Part shown: positions 44,772 through 54,284 of the stretch, one piece after another
Layout: each line of letters starts with the position of its first letter
Numbering within the stretch: the first letter of the stretch is position 1
Origin: Streptomyces antioxidans
GTDB taxonomy: Bacteria > Actinomycetota > Actinomycetes > Streptomycetales > Streptomycetaceae
Reading direction: 5' to 3'
Assembly: GCF_000968685.2 (NCBI RefSeq)
Contig: NZ_LAKD02000001.1
Location: forward strand, 186,001 to 250,000
DNA: 64,000 nucleotides
Position numbers and translations under genes: made by a program
The notes under the pieces: generated by a model
Database searches by the model: none
What the model was told of the DNA's origin: nothing
What the model saw: only the letters and a program-made list of their open reading frames with translations

Positions 44772-45764
44772 ATGACGGCCGGCAACAACGGCTCGGGCAC
44801 ACCGGAGAACGACGACCCGTTCGCCTACCTGTATCGCTCGGAGGGCGATCAAGGGAACGAGGGTGGTCAGTCGGGCCAGCCGGGTGCCGCCCCCCGCACC
44901 GGTGGCTATGGCTACCCAGGCCCGGCCCAGCCGGGGGTTCCCCGCACCTCGTACAACCACGTCCGCGCGGTGGGCGAGCGCACCTACGGCCAGCAGGCCC
45001 CGAACCAGCCGCCGCAGGGGTACGGCCAGCAGGGCGGCTACGGGCGGCAGAACGCGCACTACGCCGCCCCCGAGACCCTGCCCGGCGGCGCCCCCCGCCA
45101 GCCCGGTGCGGCCGCCCCGCGCGGCGGCCGTGGCGGAGGCGGCCGGGGCCCCAACAACAAGGGGCTGCTCATCGGCGCCATCGCCGTGGTCGCGGTGGTC
45201 CTCGTGGGCATCGGCGTCGCCATGATCAACAACGGTGATGACGACAAGGGCGACCAGGCCGACCCGACCGGCCAGCCCACGGGGGGCTCCAGCGCCCGGC
45301 CCAGCGACCCCTCCGGGCCTGCCAAGGACCCGGGTGATGGGAAGCTGCCCACCGAGGACGCCGCGAAGATGAAGCTGGCGGGCGGCGCCGCCGCGGCGAG
45401 CGACATCAAGGGCGCCAAGGCCGCGGGCGGCACCTACGTGGGCGGGCTCAACACCCCGGGCGCGTCCGTGACCTGGAGCACGGAGGTGGCCAAGGCCAAG
45501 TCCTACCGGCTGTACGTCACCTACAGCGTGCCCGGCGAGGACCAGAGCATGTCGCTGACGATCAACGGCAAGAAGGAGACCCGGCCGCTCAGCATGAAGA
45601 ACTTCTCGCACGGGCCGAAGGGCGACTACGAGAAGAGCTGGACGGAGTCCTGGTCGATCGTCCAGCTCACCAAGGGCACCAACACGATCACCCTGTCGTG
45701 TGACCCCGGCGACAAGTGCGATGCCAACGTCGACCAGATGTGGCTCGACAAGGGCAAGGGCTGA
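44772..45764 (+). CDS. Membrane-anchored protein with a C-terminal carbohydrate-binding (CBM35-like) domain
   Basis: 330 residues, ATG 44772. The cytoplasmic N-terminus (1-135) is Gly/Gln/Tyr/Pro-rich and disordered, followed by one transmembrane helix (LLIGAIAVVAVVLVGIGVAMI), a Gly/Asp/Pro linker and a beta-rich domain (about 200-330) with the CBM35-like pattern ASVTWSTEVAKAKSYRLYVTYS and VDQMWLDKG. Likely a cell-surface glycan-binding protein; encoded next to cdgB. Confidence 0.82.
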   Translation: MTAGNNGSGTPENDDPFAYLYRSEGDQGNEGGQSGQPGAAPRTGGYGYPGPAQPGVPRTSYNHVRAVGERTYGQQAPNQPPQGYGQQGGYGRQNAHYAAPETLPGGAPRQPGAAAPRGGRGGGGRGPNNKGLLIGAIAVVAVVLVGIGVAMINNGDDDKGDQADPTGQPTGGSSARPSDPSGPAKDPGDGKLPTEDAAKMKLAGGAAAASDIKGAKAAGGTYVGGLNTPGASVTWSTEVAKAKSYRLYVTYSVPGEDQSMSLTINGKKETRPLSMKNFSHGPKGDYEKSWTESWSIVQLTKGTNTITLSCDPGDKCDANVDQMWLDKGKG

Positions 45765-45936
45765 TCACCACGGTGTCCGGACCCGCGTCCGACGACCGAC
45801 CCGGCCGCGCCGCGTTCTGAGCCGCACCCGCTCTTTGGCAGGTTCCGGCCACGAATGATTCCCCCTGCCCCCTCCGTCCCCCGCCCCACGCAGAATGGGC
45901 GGACGGGTCGTCCGACGGCGGGCATGGGGGCAGCGG

Positions 45937-47898
45937 GTGAAGGTGGCTCAATTCTCGCTGGTCATGCTGGTGATGAGCGGGTTCATGATCGTCTTCGTGA
46001 TGAGCGCGCGACGGCTGCTCGGGCTGCACATCGGCTTCATCCGGGCGCTCTTCGCCGGGCTGGTCAGCCTGGCGGGGCTCGGGGTCTTCAATCTGGTGAT
46101 GCAGCGCCCCGAGCAGCAAGGTGCCCTCACCGGGGTCCAGTTCGGCTCCACACTCCTGGTCACGATGGGCTTCCTGGCCGCCTGGGAGGTGGTGCTGCCG
46201 AGCGGTTCGATGGGTTCGCCGGCCAGCTGGCCGAGGGCACTGCGGTCGCGCGTCGCCCGGGGCCGTCGCTACTCCCACATCGTCTCGATCGCGGTACGGC
46301 ACGGGCTGCGCCCGTATCTGCGCGGTCGCTCCACCGGCAAGGGCGGCACCGGGTCCGTCCGGCTGGCCAGGCCGCTGCGGCTGGCCCTGGAGGAGGGCGG
46401 CCCCACCTTCGTCAAGCTCGGCCAGATGCTGTCGACCCGGCACGACATGCTGCCGCCGGAGTTCATCAGCGAGCTCAGCAGACTGCAGTCCCAGGTGCCC
46501 CCCGAGCCCTGGCCCGCGGTGGAGGAATCCCTGGCCGAGGCGTACGGGGTGCCCTGGGAGGAGATCTTCAAGGACGTCGACCCGGTCCCGCTGGCCTCCG
46601 CCTCCGTCGCCCAGGTACACGCCGTGTGGTTACGGGGTGGCGAGAAGGCCGTGATCAAGGTGTTGCGTCCCGGCGTCCGTACGGTCGTCGAGCGCGACCT
46701 GGACATCATCTGCCGGCTGGCAGCCATGCTGGAGCGGCGCACCCGCTGGGCGCGCACCATCGGCGTGGTGGCGCTGGCGGAGGGGTTCGCCGCCTCCGTC
46801 CACGAGGAGCTGGACTTCCGGGTCGAGGCGGCCAACATCGCCACGGTGACGGCCGCGTGGGCGCGCCGCCCGCAGGACGGGCCCATACGGCTGCCCTCCG
46901 TCCGCGAAGAGCTGTCCGGTGAGTGCGTGCTCGCCCTGGAGTGGCTGCCGGGGGAGTGCGCCGGCGAGGCGAAGCGGCTCGCCACCGCGACCGAGGCGGA
47001 GCGGCTGGACTGGGCGCGTGCCCTGCTGGCCAGCATGTTCGACCAGATCCTGGTCGACGGCGTCTTCCACGCCGACCCGCACCCGGGAAACATCCTGCTG
47101 CTGGACGACGGGCGGATCGGCCTCATCGACTTCGGCTCCGTGGGCCGGGTCGACGCCCAGATGCGGTCCGGGCTCAAGATGTTCCTGCTGGCCGTCAACA
47201 CCGGTGACCCGGCCGCCCTGTACGACGCCCTGCTGCAGATCGTCGGCCGCCCCGACGAGATCGACGAACGCGGCCTCGAACGGGCGCTGGGCCGCTTCCT
47301 GTCCCGCCACTTCATGCCCGGCTCCGCCCCCTCGGTGCAGGTGTTCGCTGACCTCCTCCAGCTCGTCGCCCGGTACGGGCTGACGGTGCCTCCGGAGGCG
47401 GCCGCGGTCTTCCGGGCGCTGGCCACGCTGGAAGGCACACTCACCAAGGTCTCCCCTGGATTCAACATGGTGGACGAGGCACGCACCGCCACCGTGGGGG
47501 CGGCGCGGCGCGGCACCTCCTCCGGCCAGGACAGGGCCGCCTCCCCCGAACAGGTCCTGCCGGGCGAGCTGCTGGCCACATGGGAGCTGCTGCGCCGGCT
47601 GCCGCGCCGCCTGGACCGCGTCACCAGCGCGTTGGAGCAGGGGCGGCTGGGGGTCGGGGTGCGGCTGTTCGCCGATGCCCGCGACCGCCGCTACGTCCGC
47701 ACGCTGGTCCACCAGGTCCTGCTCACCTTCATCGCGGCGACCAGCGGCATGATGTCGGCGATCCTGCTGACCATCCAGCGCGGCCCCGAGGTGGTCCCCG
47801 GCACGGGGCTCTTCCAGCTGTTCGGCTACCACCTGCTGGTGATCACCGCGCTGCTGGTGCTGCGCCTGCTGTTCGTCATCTCCCGGGAGGAGCGCTAG
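45937..47898 (+). CDS. ABC1/AarF (UbiB) family atypical kinase
   Basis: 653 residues from GTG 45937, eight bases after GGGGG; ATG 45895 would add 14 residues without a ribosome site. Two N-terminal membrane helices, then the ABC1 core: TFVKLGQMLSTR (KxGQ), ASVAQVHA, VIKVLRPGV (Lys), FHADPHPGNILL, IDFGSVGR (DFG-like), and two C-terminal helices. The family influences quinone or lipid homeostasis. Contains one TTA codon (46630-46632), unusual for a core gene. Confidence 0.92.
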   Translation: MKVAQFSLVMLVMSGFMIVFVMSARRLLGLHIGFIRALFAGLVSLAGLGVFNLVMQRPEQQGALTGVQFGSTLLVTMGFLAAWEVVLPSGSMGSPASWPRALRSRVARGRRYSHIVSIAVRHGLRPYLRGRSTGKGGTGSVRLARPLRLALEEGGPTFVKLGQMLSTRHDMLPPEFISELSRLQSQVPPEPWPAVEESLAEAYGVPWEEIFKDVDPVPLASASVAQVHAVWLRGGEKAVIKVLRPGVRTVVERDLDIICRLAAMLERRTRWARTIGVVALAEGFAASVHEELDFRVEAANIATVTAAWARRPQDGPIRLPSVREELSGECVLALEWLPGECAGEAKRLATATEAERLDWARALLASMFDQILVDGVFHADPHPGNILLLDDGRIGLIDFGSVGRVDAQMRSGLKMFLLAVNTGDPAALYDALLQIVGRPDEIDERGLERALGRFLSRHFMPGSAPSVQVFADLLQLVARYGLTVPPEAAAVFRALATLEGTLTKVSPGFNMVDEARTATVGAARRGTSSGQDRAASPEQVLPGELLATWELLRRLPRRLDRVTSALEQGRLGVGVRLFADARDRRYVRTLVHQVLLTFIAATSGMMSAILLTIQRGPEVVPGTGLFQLFGYHLLVITALLVLRLLFVISREER

Positions 47899-47971
47899 CC
47901 ATCCGGGAGATCCGCCGTGCAGGCGGGGCACGGCGAGTCACGGCTCGGGCCGGGTACGGCGTGCTCCGGCC

Positions 47972-48958
47972 TCAGGCCGCCGCCGGGTTTTCCGTCACCT
48001 CGACCCGCGCCAGCACCTCGTCGTAGACCGTACGGTCGAACTCGCCCGCCACCGGAGCCCTTACGGCCGCCGCCGACAGGGCGACGGCGCGGGCCAGCCG
48101 GTCCGGCCAGGGCGCACCCTCGACCAGCCCGGACAGCAGCCCCGCGACCGCGGCGTCCCCCGCGCCCGTCGGGTTGCCCGTCAGCCGGCGCGGCGGGGTG
48201 GCGCGCCAGGCGCCGTGGGCGGTGACCGCGACCATGCCGTCGGGGCCGAGCGAGGCGGCCACCGCGCGCGCCCCGCGCCGCCGGGCGTCGCGCGCGGCGC
48301 GCAGCGGGTCGGTGGAGCCGGTGAGCCCGGCGAGCTCGTCGGCGTTGGGCTTGACGAGGTGGGGGCGGGCGGCGATGCCCCGGCGCAGCGGTTCGCCGCT
48401 GGTGTCCAGCAGGGTGGGCACGCCCGCCGCATGCGCCTCCCGGATGAGCTGGGCGTACGTCCCGACGGGGACCCCTGGCGGCAGGCTGCCGCACAGCGCG
48501 ACCGCCGACGCCTCGCGCAGCAGCCGTCCGTAACTCTCCATGAAGGTGGACCACTCGGGGGTGGCGACGATCGGACCCGGCTCGTTGAGCTGGGTGGTGT
48601 CGCCGCTGGCGGCGTCCACGACGCCGATGGTGCGCCGGGTGGTGCCGGTGATCGGGACCAACGCGTCGGTGATCGTGCCGCGGGGGGCCTCGGGGCTGTC
48701 GCCGGGCGTGGCCCCGGTGCCGTCGCCGGGCGTGGCGGCCCCGGCGAGCAGCTGCCGTAGCACCGCGCCGGTGGCCCCGCCGACGAAGCCGGTGACCACG
48801 GTGTCATGGCCCAGTGCGGCCAGCACCCGGGCCACGTTGAGGCCCTTGCCGCCGGGCCGTTCGGTGACCTCGGTGACGCGGTGGGTGGTGTGCGGGCGCA
48901 GTTCCGGCACCCGGTAGGTGACGTCGAGGGCGGTGTTGAGCGTGACCGTGAGGATCAC
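47972..48958 (-). CDS. fruK: 1-phosphofructokinase (PfkB family)
   Basis: 328 residues, GTG 48958 (VILTVTLNTALDVTY). RPGGKGLNVARVLAALG binds substrate and NPTGAGDAAVAGLLSGL is the PfkB signature with the catalytic Asp. A short Gly/Asp/Thr repeat (TPGDGTGATPGDSP) interrupts the lid region. Phosphorylates fructose-1-phosphate or a related sugar phosphate. It lies downstream of nagA on the same strand, 218 bp away. Confidence 0.88.
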   Translation of the reverse strand: MILTVTLNTALDVTYRVPELRPHTTHRVTEVTERPGGKGLNVARVLAALGHDTVVTGFVGGATGAVLRQLLAGAATPGDGTGATPGDSPEAPRGTITDALVPITGTTRRTIGVVDAASGDTTQLNEPGPIVATPEWSTFMESYGRLLREASAVALCGSLPPGVPVGTYAQLIREAHAAGVPTLLDTSGEPLRRGIAARPHLVKPNADELAGLTGSTDPLRAARDARRRGARAVAASLGPDGMVAVTAHGAWRATPPRRLTGNPTGAGDAAVAGLLSGLVEGAPWPDRLARAVALSAAAVRAPVAGEFDRTVYDEVLARVEVTENPAAA

Positions 48959-49176
48959 CCTGGCATCCCCTCTCCCGTCCCCCCGCCGGACGGAGACTCC
49001 TGTGCTGACTGCGACTGTGTGCCGTGCCCGAGTCGCTGCGTACCCGAGTCGCGCGGCCCGTGCCCGTGCCTGAGCGATCATGCCAAAACGAGTGGCTTGG
49101 GCCCAGACCTCCGCCCCGTTCCGGACCGCCCCGGAAGGGACGGCACACCGTCACCCCGGCCTGGGATCAGGGCGCT

Positions 49177-50433
49177 TCAGCCATGTTCGGGATGAACCAC
49201 CCAAGCGCCCCGGCGCATCACGCCCCGCAGCCGGAAGTCGTCGTCGAGCACGACGAGATCGGCGTCCTTGCCTGGCTCGAGCGAACCCACCCGGTCGGCG
49301 ATGCCCAGCACCCGGGCGGGGGTCGCGGACAGCGCCCTTACGGCCGCCTCGACGCCGAGCCCGTCGACCGTGACGGCCCGCCGGAAGGCCCGGTCCAGGG
49401 TGAGGGTGGAGCCCGCGATGGAACCGGCCGTCGGCCCGTCGCTGATCCGCGCGACGCCGTTCCTGACCTCGACCTCCATGGGGCCGAGCGGATAGCGGCC
49501 GTCGTTCATGCCCGCCGCGCCCATGGCGTCGGTGATGAAGGCGACCCGGTCCGCGCCCGCCCGGTGGAACGCCAGCCCCAGGACGGCCGGGTGCAGATGG
49601 GTGCCGTCGTTGATCAGCTCCACCGTGATCCGCTCGTCCTCCAGCAGCGCGGCCACCGGCCCCGGGGTGCGGTGCAGCAGCGGCGGCATCGCGTTGAACA
49701 GGTGGGTCGCCACGGTCGCGCCCGCCTCGACGGCCTCAAGCGCCGCCTCGTAACTCGAGTCGGTGTGACCGACGGCCGCGAGGACCCCGCTGTCGGCCAG
49801 CAGCCGTACGGACTCCAGCCCGCCCGGCAGTTCGGGCGCGAGGGTCATCATCCGCGCGGTGCCGCGCGCCGCGTCCACCAGCTTGCGCACATCCGCCGGA
49901 TCGGGCTCGCGCAGCAGCGAGGGCTGGTGGGCGCCGCAGCGGTGGGCGGAGATGAACGGCCCCTCGAAGTGGATGCCCGCCAACTCGCCCTGCTCCGCCA
50001 GCTCCGAGAGGGCGGCGGCCTGCCGGGCGAGGTCGTCCAGGTCGCCGGTGACGGTGGAGGCGAGCATCGTGGTGGTGCCGTGCCGCCGGTGCGTACCGAT
50101 GGCGGTCAGCGCCTCCTCGGGGGCGCCCGCCGAGAACGAGGCACCGCCGCCGCCGTGCACATGCAGGTCCACGAAGCCGGGGACGATCCAGCCGCCCCCC
50201 AGATCGAGCGCCCGCTCGCCGGAATCCGCGGGGCCGGGCGCCAAATCCGGCGCTGGTCCGGCCGCGGGCCTTGGCGTCGGTCCCGTCGCGTGTCCGGCCG
50301 CCGGACCGGCCGCGTGTCCGGCCGCCGGTCCCGCCGCCGTGATGCGCGTGCCCTCGACCGTCACCCGCCCGCTGTCGACCACGCCGTCCGGCAGGACCAC
50401 CCGGGCGCCGGTGAGATGCGTTCGCTGGACCAT
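49177..50433 (-). CDS. nagA: N-acetylglucosamine-6-phosphate deacetylase
   Basis: 418 residues, ATG 50433 sharing one base with the nagK stop (TGATG). Amidohydrolase motifs FVDLHVHGGGG, HFEGPFISAHRCGAH, VGHTDSSYE, THLFNAM, DGTHLHP and ITDAMGAAG are intact. An Ala/Gly/Pro/His insertion of about 35 residues (near residues 34-70) precedes the first metal motif and is encoded by short tandem repeats. It converts GlcNAc-6-P to GlcN-6-P. Confidence 0.96.
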   Translation of the reverse strand: MVQRTHLTGARVVLPDGVVDSGRVTVEGTRITAAGPAAGHAAGPAAGHATGPTPRPAAGPAPDLAPGPADSGERALDLGGGWIVPGFVDLHVHGGGGASFSAGAPEEALTAIGTHRRHGTTTMLASTVTGDLDDLARQAAALSELAEQGELAGIHFEGPFISAHRCGAHQPSLLREPDPADVRKLVDAARGTARMMTLAPELPGGLESVRLLADSGVLAAVGHTDSSYEAALEAVEAGATVATHLFNAMPPLLHRTPGPVAALLEDERITVELINDGTHLHPAVLGLAFHRAGADRVAFITDAMGAAGMNDGRYPLGPMEVEVRNGVARISDGPTAGSIAGSTLTLDRAFRRAVTVDGLGVEAAVRALSATPARVLGIADRVGSLEPGKDADLVVLDDDFRLRGVMRRGAWVVHPEHG

Positions 50434-51365
50434 CAGGCGGTTACCTCCGTGGAGAGTCGGTCCCAGGCGAGCAGACCCGCGCCCAGGCAGCCGGCGGTGT
50501 CCCCGAGGGCCGCCGGGACGATGCGGGGGAGCTGCTGGAAGGTGAGCCGCTCCTCGACCGCGGTGCGCAGCGGCGCGAACAGCGTCTCCCCGGCCTCGGC
50601 CAGCCCACCGCCGACGATCAGCACACCGGGGTCCAGCAGGGTGTGGGCGGTGACCAGGCCGTCGGCGAGCGCGCCGACCATCTCCCCCCACACGGCCGCG
50701 GCACTGGGATCGCCGGACCGGACGGCCTTGGCGCAGTCGGCGGCGTCCGCGGCCGGATCGCCGCTGGCCTCGGCCCAGGCGCGGCCCACCGCGGCGGCCG
50801 AGGCGACCGTCTCCAGACAGCCGGCCTGACCGCAGCCGCAGGCGGCGCCGCCCGGCCGGACGACGATATGGCCGATCTCGCCGGAGGAGCCATGGGCCCC
50901 GGGGTCGATCCGCCCGTCGACGCCGATGGCACCCGCGATGCCGGTGCCGACGGAGACGAACAGGAAGCGCCGTGCGCCCTCACCCGCTCCTATGCGCCCC
51001 TCGGCCAGCCCGCCCATCCGGACGTCATGGCCGAGCGCGACCGGGATCCCGCCCAGCCGCTCGATGAGCAGCGCCCGCAGCGGGACGTCGCTCCAGCCGA
51101 GGTTGGCGGCGAAGACGGCCACCCCGCGGTCCTCGTCCAGGACCCCGGGCACGCCGACGCCCGCGGCCCGCGCGGGACCGCCGAACCGCCGCTCGCCGAT
51201 GGTGCGCAGCTCGGCGGCGAAGTCGAGGATCGCGGCCACGACCGCCTCGGGTCCGCGCTCCCGCTCGGTGGGCCTCCTGGCCTCGTGGAGGAGTGTGGTG
51301 TCCGCCCCGATGAGGGCGGCCTTCATACCGGTGCCGCCCACATCCAGGGCGATGACGTGTTTCAC
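50433..51365 (-). CDS. nagK: ROK-family N-acetylglucosamine kinase
   Basis: 310 residues, ATG 51365. ALDVGGTGMKAALIG phosphate loop, GVPGVLDEDRG, SVGTGIAGAI, and the ROK zinc signature GEIGHIVVRPGGAACGCGQAGCLE are visible. It phosphorylates GlcNAc ahead of NagA; the two genes overlap in one operon controlled by the DasR site upstream. Confidence 0.94.
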   Translation of the reverse strand: MKHVIALDVGGTGMKAALIGADTTLLHEARRPTERERGPEAVVAAILDFAAELRTIGERRFGGPARAAGVGVPGVLDEDRGVAVFAANLGWSDVPLRALLIERLGGIPVALGHDVRMGGLAEGRIGAGEGARRFLFVSVGTGIAGAIGVDGRIDPGAHGSSGEIGHIVVRPGGAACGCGQAGCLETVASAAAVGRAWAEASGDPAADAADCAKAVRSGDPSAAAVWGEMVGALADGLVTAHTLLDPGVLIVGGGLAEAGETLFAPLRTAVEERLTFQQLPRIVPAALGDTAGCLGAGLLAWDRLSTEVTA

Positions 51366-51392
51366 ATGGACAGTCTCGCGCGATCCACCATG

Positions 51393-51408
51393 AGAGGTCT
51401 AGTCCACT
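51393..51408. promoter_or_regulatory. DasR-responsive element (dre)
   Basis: AGAGGTCTAGTCCACT matches the dre consensus ACTGGTCTAGACCACT at 13 of 16 positions, centred about 35 bp upstream of nagK. DasR represses aminosugar genes until GlcN-6-P accumulates. A weaker candidate, CAGGGTGTAGACCTTG at 51557-51572, lies before the sugar-binding protein gene. Confidence 0.75.
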
Positions 51409-51653
51409 CGCCGCTTCTCGTGGGGATCGCGTCGTCGCCCGGAGGGGAATTGGCGTGAACCAATCCCTCCGTTTGTGACTGGGTGACACATCCCACTTTG
51501 TGTGTAGCGCCTCTCTCACCTGGGCAATTGAGGCTCTGAGACGGAAGCGATATGACCAGGGTGTAGACCTTGTGGAGGTTTGCAAGGCAGACTCGCTCGA
51601 CCTCAGGGGACGACCCTTGGGGGTGAAACAAGCCATGGGGTGGGTAAACAGCG

Positions 51654-52937
51654 GTGCAGCGGCGACGGTTCTTGGAGCTGACAACGGCGGGTGCCGCGGC
51701 GGTGGCGGCGGCGCCGGGACTCACGGCCTGTGGCAGCGAAAGCTCCGGGTCCGATGGCGATGTCACCTTGAAGGTGGTCGCGGCCGACTACGGCGACACC
51801 ACCGCCAACAGCTCCCAGAAGTACTGGGACAAGGTGGTCCGGGCCTTCGAGGCCAAGAACGGCCGCCTTAAGGTCGACGTCAAGGTCTACGGCTGGACCG
51901 AGGTGGACCGGCGGGTGGCCGAGATGGTCAAGAAGGGCCGGGCCCCGGACATCGCACAGATCGGCGCGTACGCCGACTACGCGGCGCAGGGCAAGCTCTA
52001 CCGCGCCGACGAGATGCTCTCGATCCCCACCCAGGCCGGTTTCATCACCTCGATCGCCCATGCGGGCGAGGTGCGGCGGGTGCCGTACGGGGTGCCGTTC
52101 GTGGCCAGCGCCCGGCTGCTCTTCTACAACAAGAAGCTCTTCGACCGGGCCGGGATATCCTCCCCACCCACCAGCTGGGACGAGCTCAAGGAGGCGGCCG
52201 TCCGGCTCAAGGCCAGCGGGGTGAAGATCCCGTACGGGCTGCCGCTCGGCCCCGAGGAGTGCCAGGCCGAGACCATGATGTGGATGCTCAGCGGCGGTGG
52301 CGGCTACACCGACGCCAACGGCGGCTACACCATCGACTCCACCGAGAACATCGAAACCCTCGAATGGCTGCGGGACGAACTCGTCGGCGCGGACCTCACC
52401 GGCCCCGGCTCCCCGGCCCGTACCAACCGCCAGGACACCTTCGACGCCTTCGCGCGCGGCGAGGTCGGCATGCTCAACGGCCACCCGACCCTGATGCGGC
52501 AGGCGTCCGGCCACGGCATCGGTTACGGCACCGCGCCGCTGCCCGGCCGCAAGGGCAAGTCCCTGGCGACGATGGGCGTCGCCGACTGGCTGATGGCCTT
52601 CAAGCAGAACGGCCACCGCAAGGAGATCGGGACGTTCCTCGACTTCGTCTACACCGAGGACAACGTGCTGGACTTCGCCACCGAGTACGACCTGCTGCCG
52701 GTGACCACCGCCGTCGAGCAGAAGATGCTCGGCGACCGTGAGTACAAGCGGCTGTGGCGGTTCCTGGACGAGCTGGAGAGCGCGGAGTTCTACCCGGCCG
52801 ACAAGACCTCCTGGGCGGAGGTCAGCAAGCTGATCAAGCAGAAGATCGGCTCGACCGTGGCCAAGGGCGGCGACCCGGCGAGCGTGCTCGGCCAGATCCA
52901 GCGCGAGGCCGACGCCATGGAGAATGCGGGGGCATGA
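51654..52937 (+). CDS. Sugar ABC transporter substrate-binding lipoprotein
   Basis: 427 residues, GTG 51654. Twin-Arg-like start MQRRRFLELTTAG and lipobox LTACG, followed by a family-1 solute-binding fold (YWDKVVRAFEAKNG, GRAPDIAQIG, VPYGVPFVASARLLFYNKKLFDRAG, SWDELKEA). No permease genes follow; it is encoded divergently from nagKA, so it probably binds an aminosugar or oligosaccharide and uses a permease encoded elsewhere. Confidence 0.92.
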   Translation: MQRRRFLELTTAGAAAVAAAPGLTACGSESSGSDGDVTLKVVAADYGDTTANSSQKYWDKVVRAFEAKNGRLKVDVKVYGWTEVDRRVAEMVKKGRAPDIAQIGAYADYAAQGKLYRADEMLSIPTQAGFITSIAHAGEVRRVPYGVPFVASARLLFYNKKLFDRAGISSPPTSWDELKEAAVRLKASGVKIPYGLPLGPEECQAETMMWMLSGGGGYTDANGGYTIDSTENIETLEWLRDELVGADLTGPGSPARTNRQDTFDAFARGEVGMLNGHPTLMRQASGHGIGYGTAPLPGRKGKSLATMGVADWLMAFKQNGHRKEIGTFLDFVYTEDNVLDFATEYDLLPVTTAVEQKMLGDREYKRLWRFLDELESAEFYPADKTSWAEVSKLIKQKIGSTVAKGGDPASVLGQIQREADAMENAGA

Positions 52938-53248
52938 CAGTGGACACGCCCGACCCCGCCCCCTCCGAGGACCCCGACGGCCAGGTGGGAGCTCCGGATC
53001 CGGAATCGGATCCGGATCCGGAGGCCGGGCTGTCCGAGCGCGACCTGGCCGTGCTCGCCGTGGAGCGGCGCGGCTGGCCGGGCCCCGGCGCCAAGGAGCG
53101 GGCGATACGGGAGCGGTTGGGCCTCTCCCCGACCCGCTACTACCAGCAGTTGAACGCGCTGCTTGACGACCCCAGGGCCCTGGAGCACGACCCGGTGACG
53201 GTCAACCGGCTGCGCCGGATCAGGGACGAGCGCCGCGGACGGCGCTGA
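52934..53248 (+). CDS. DUF3263-family protein
   Basis: 104 residues, ATG 52934 (ATGA overlap with the lipoprotein gene). An acidic N-terminus rich in Asp/Pro/Glu is followed by the conserved DUF3263 helix block (LSERDLAVLAVERRGW, KERAIRERLGLSPTRYYQQLNALLDDP), which looks like a small HTH-type DNA-binding module. Function unknown. Confidence 0.88.
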   Translation: MTVDTPDPAPSEDPDGQVGAPDPESDPDPEAGLSERDLAVLAVERRGWPGPGAKERAIRERLGLSPTRYYQQLNALLDDPRALEHDPVTVNRLRRIRDERRGRR

Positions 53249-53420
53249 CGCGCGGTGGCGGCGGGAGGCCTGCCGGGGCACGTTCACGGCCCGGCCGCGC
53301 GAGCCGTTCACCGGCTGGCCGCCCCCGGCGGATTCTCCGGCGTGGGCGCCCGGGGGCCGTTCACCGGGGGGACGCTCGGGCGAAGCCCGCCGTGCGGCCG
53401 GGCCCGGTAGGGTCACCGCC

Positions 53421-54284
53421 ATGGGCAGCGCCATGGGAAGTCACCCCGTCCCCGTACCCACCACCGCCGTTGGCCGTGAGGGCCTTGCCGCCCTCCTCGA
53501 ACGGCCCGGCCGCGCCGTCGTCGCACTCGACTTCGACGGCACCCTCGCCGAGATCGTCCCCGACCCCGACCAGGCCCGCGCCCACCCCGGCGCCCTCCCC
53601 GCGCTCTCCCGGCTGGCCCCGCGGATCCGCTCCATCGCGGTGATCACCGGCCGCCCGGCCGAGGTCGCCGTGCGGTACGGCGGGTTCGCCGGGGCCGAGG
53701 GGCTGGACGGGCTGGTCGTCCTCGGCCTCTACGGCGCCGAGCGCTGGGACGCGGGCAGCGGCGAGGTCCGGGCGCCCGAACCGCACCCCGGCGTCGCCGC
53801 CGTCCAGGCCGAACTCCCCGCCGTCCTCGAGGAGCACGGCGCCTCGCGCGGCACGTGGATCGAGGACAAGGGCCGCGCCGTCGCCGTCCACACCCGCCGC
53901 GCCGAGGACCCCCAGGCCGCGTTCGAGCGGCTGCGCGCACCCCTGCAGGCGCTCGCCGAGCGCCATGGGCTGATCGTCGAGCCCGGCCGACTGGTCCTGG
54001 AGCTGCGGCCGCCGGGCATGGACAAGGGCGTCGCGCTCACCGAGTACGTACGGCGGACGGGCGCGGAAGCCGTGCTCTACGCGGGCGACGACCTCGGCGA
54101 CCTGGCCGCGTTCGCGGCGGTGGAGCGGCTGCGCGAAGAGGGCGTGCCGGGGGTGCTGGTGTGCAGCGGCAGCACGGAGGTGACCGAGCTCGCGAACCGG
54201 GCCGACCTGGTGGTCGACGGCCCGGCGGGCGTGGTGGACCTGCTGTCGGCCCTGGCCGCCGCGGCCAGCGACGACGCCGCGTAG
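53421..54284 (+). CDS. otsB: Trehalose-6-phosphate phosphatase
   Basis: 287 residues, ATG 53421 (ATG 53436 possible). HAD motifs VALDFDGTLAEIV (nucleophile Asp), VITGRPAEV, the Lys of GMDKGVAL and YAGDDLGDLAAF (metal Asp residues) define OtsB. It dephosphorylates the OtsA product to trehalose. Convergent with otsA, separated by a 350-bp repeat-rich gap. Confidence 0.95.
   Translation: MGSAMGSHPVPVPTTAVGREGLAALLERPGRAVVALDFDGTLAEIVPDPDQARAHPGALPALSRLAPRIRSIAVITGRPAEVAVRYGGFAGAEGLDGLVVLGLYGAERWDAGSGEVRAPEPHPGVAAVQAELPAVLEEHGASRGTWIEDKGRAVAVHTRRAEDPQAAFERLRAPLQALAERHGLIVEPGRLVLELRPPGMDKGVALTEYVRRTGAEAVLYAGDDLGDLAAFAAVERLREEGVPGVLVCSGSTEVTELANRADLVVDGPAGVVDLLSALAAAASDDAA

Noticed and set aside
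42696..45611. 971-codon open frame opposite the diguanylate cyclase and CBM protein genes
   Set aside because: Composition artefact; the sense strand carries intact GGDEF and CBM patterns and ribosome sites.
51557..51572. Second DasR site before the sugar-binding lipoprotein gene
   Set aside because: Only the core GGT-N-TAGACC matches, about 9 of 16 positions; kept as a weak remark, not as a feature.
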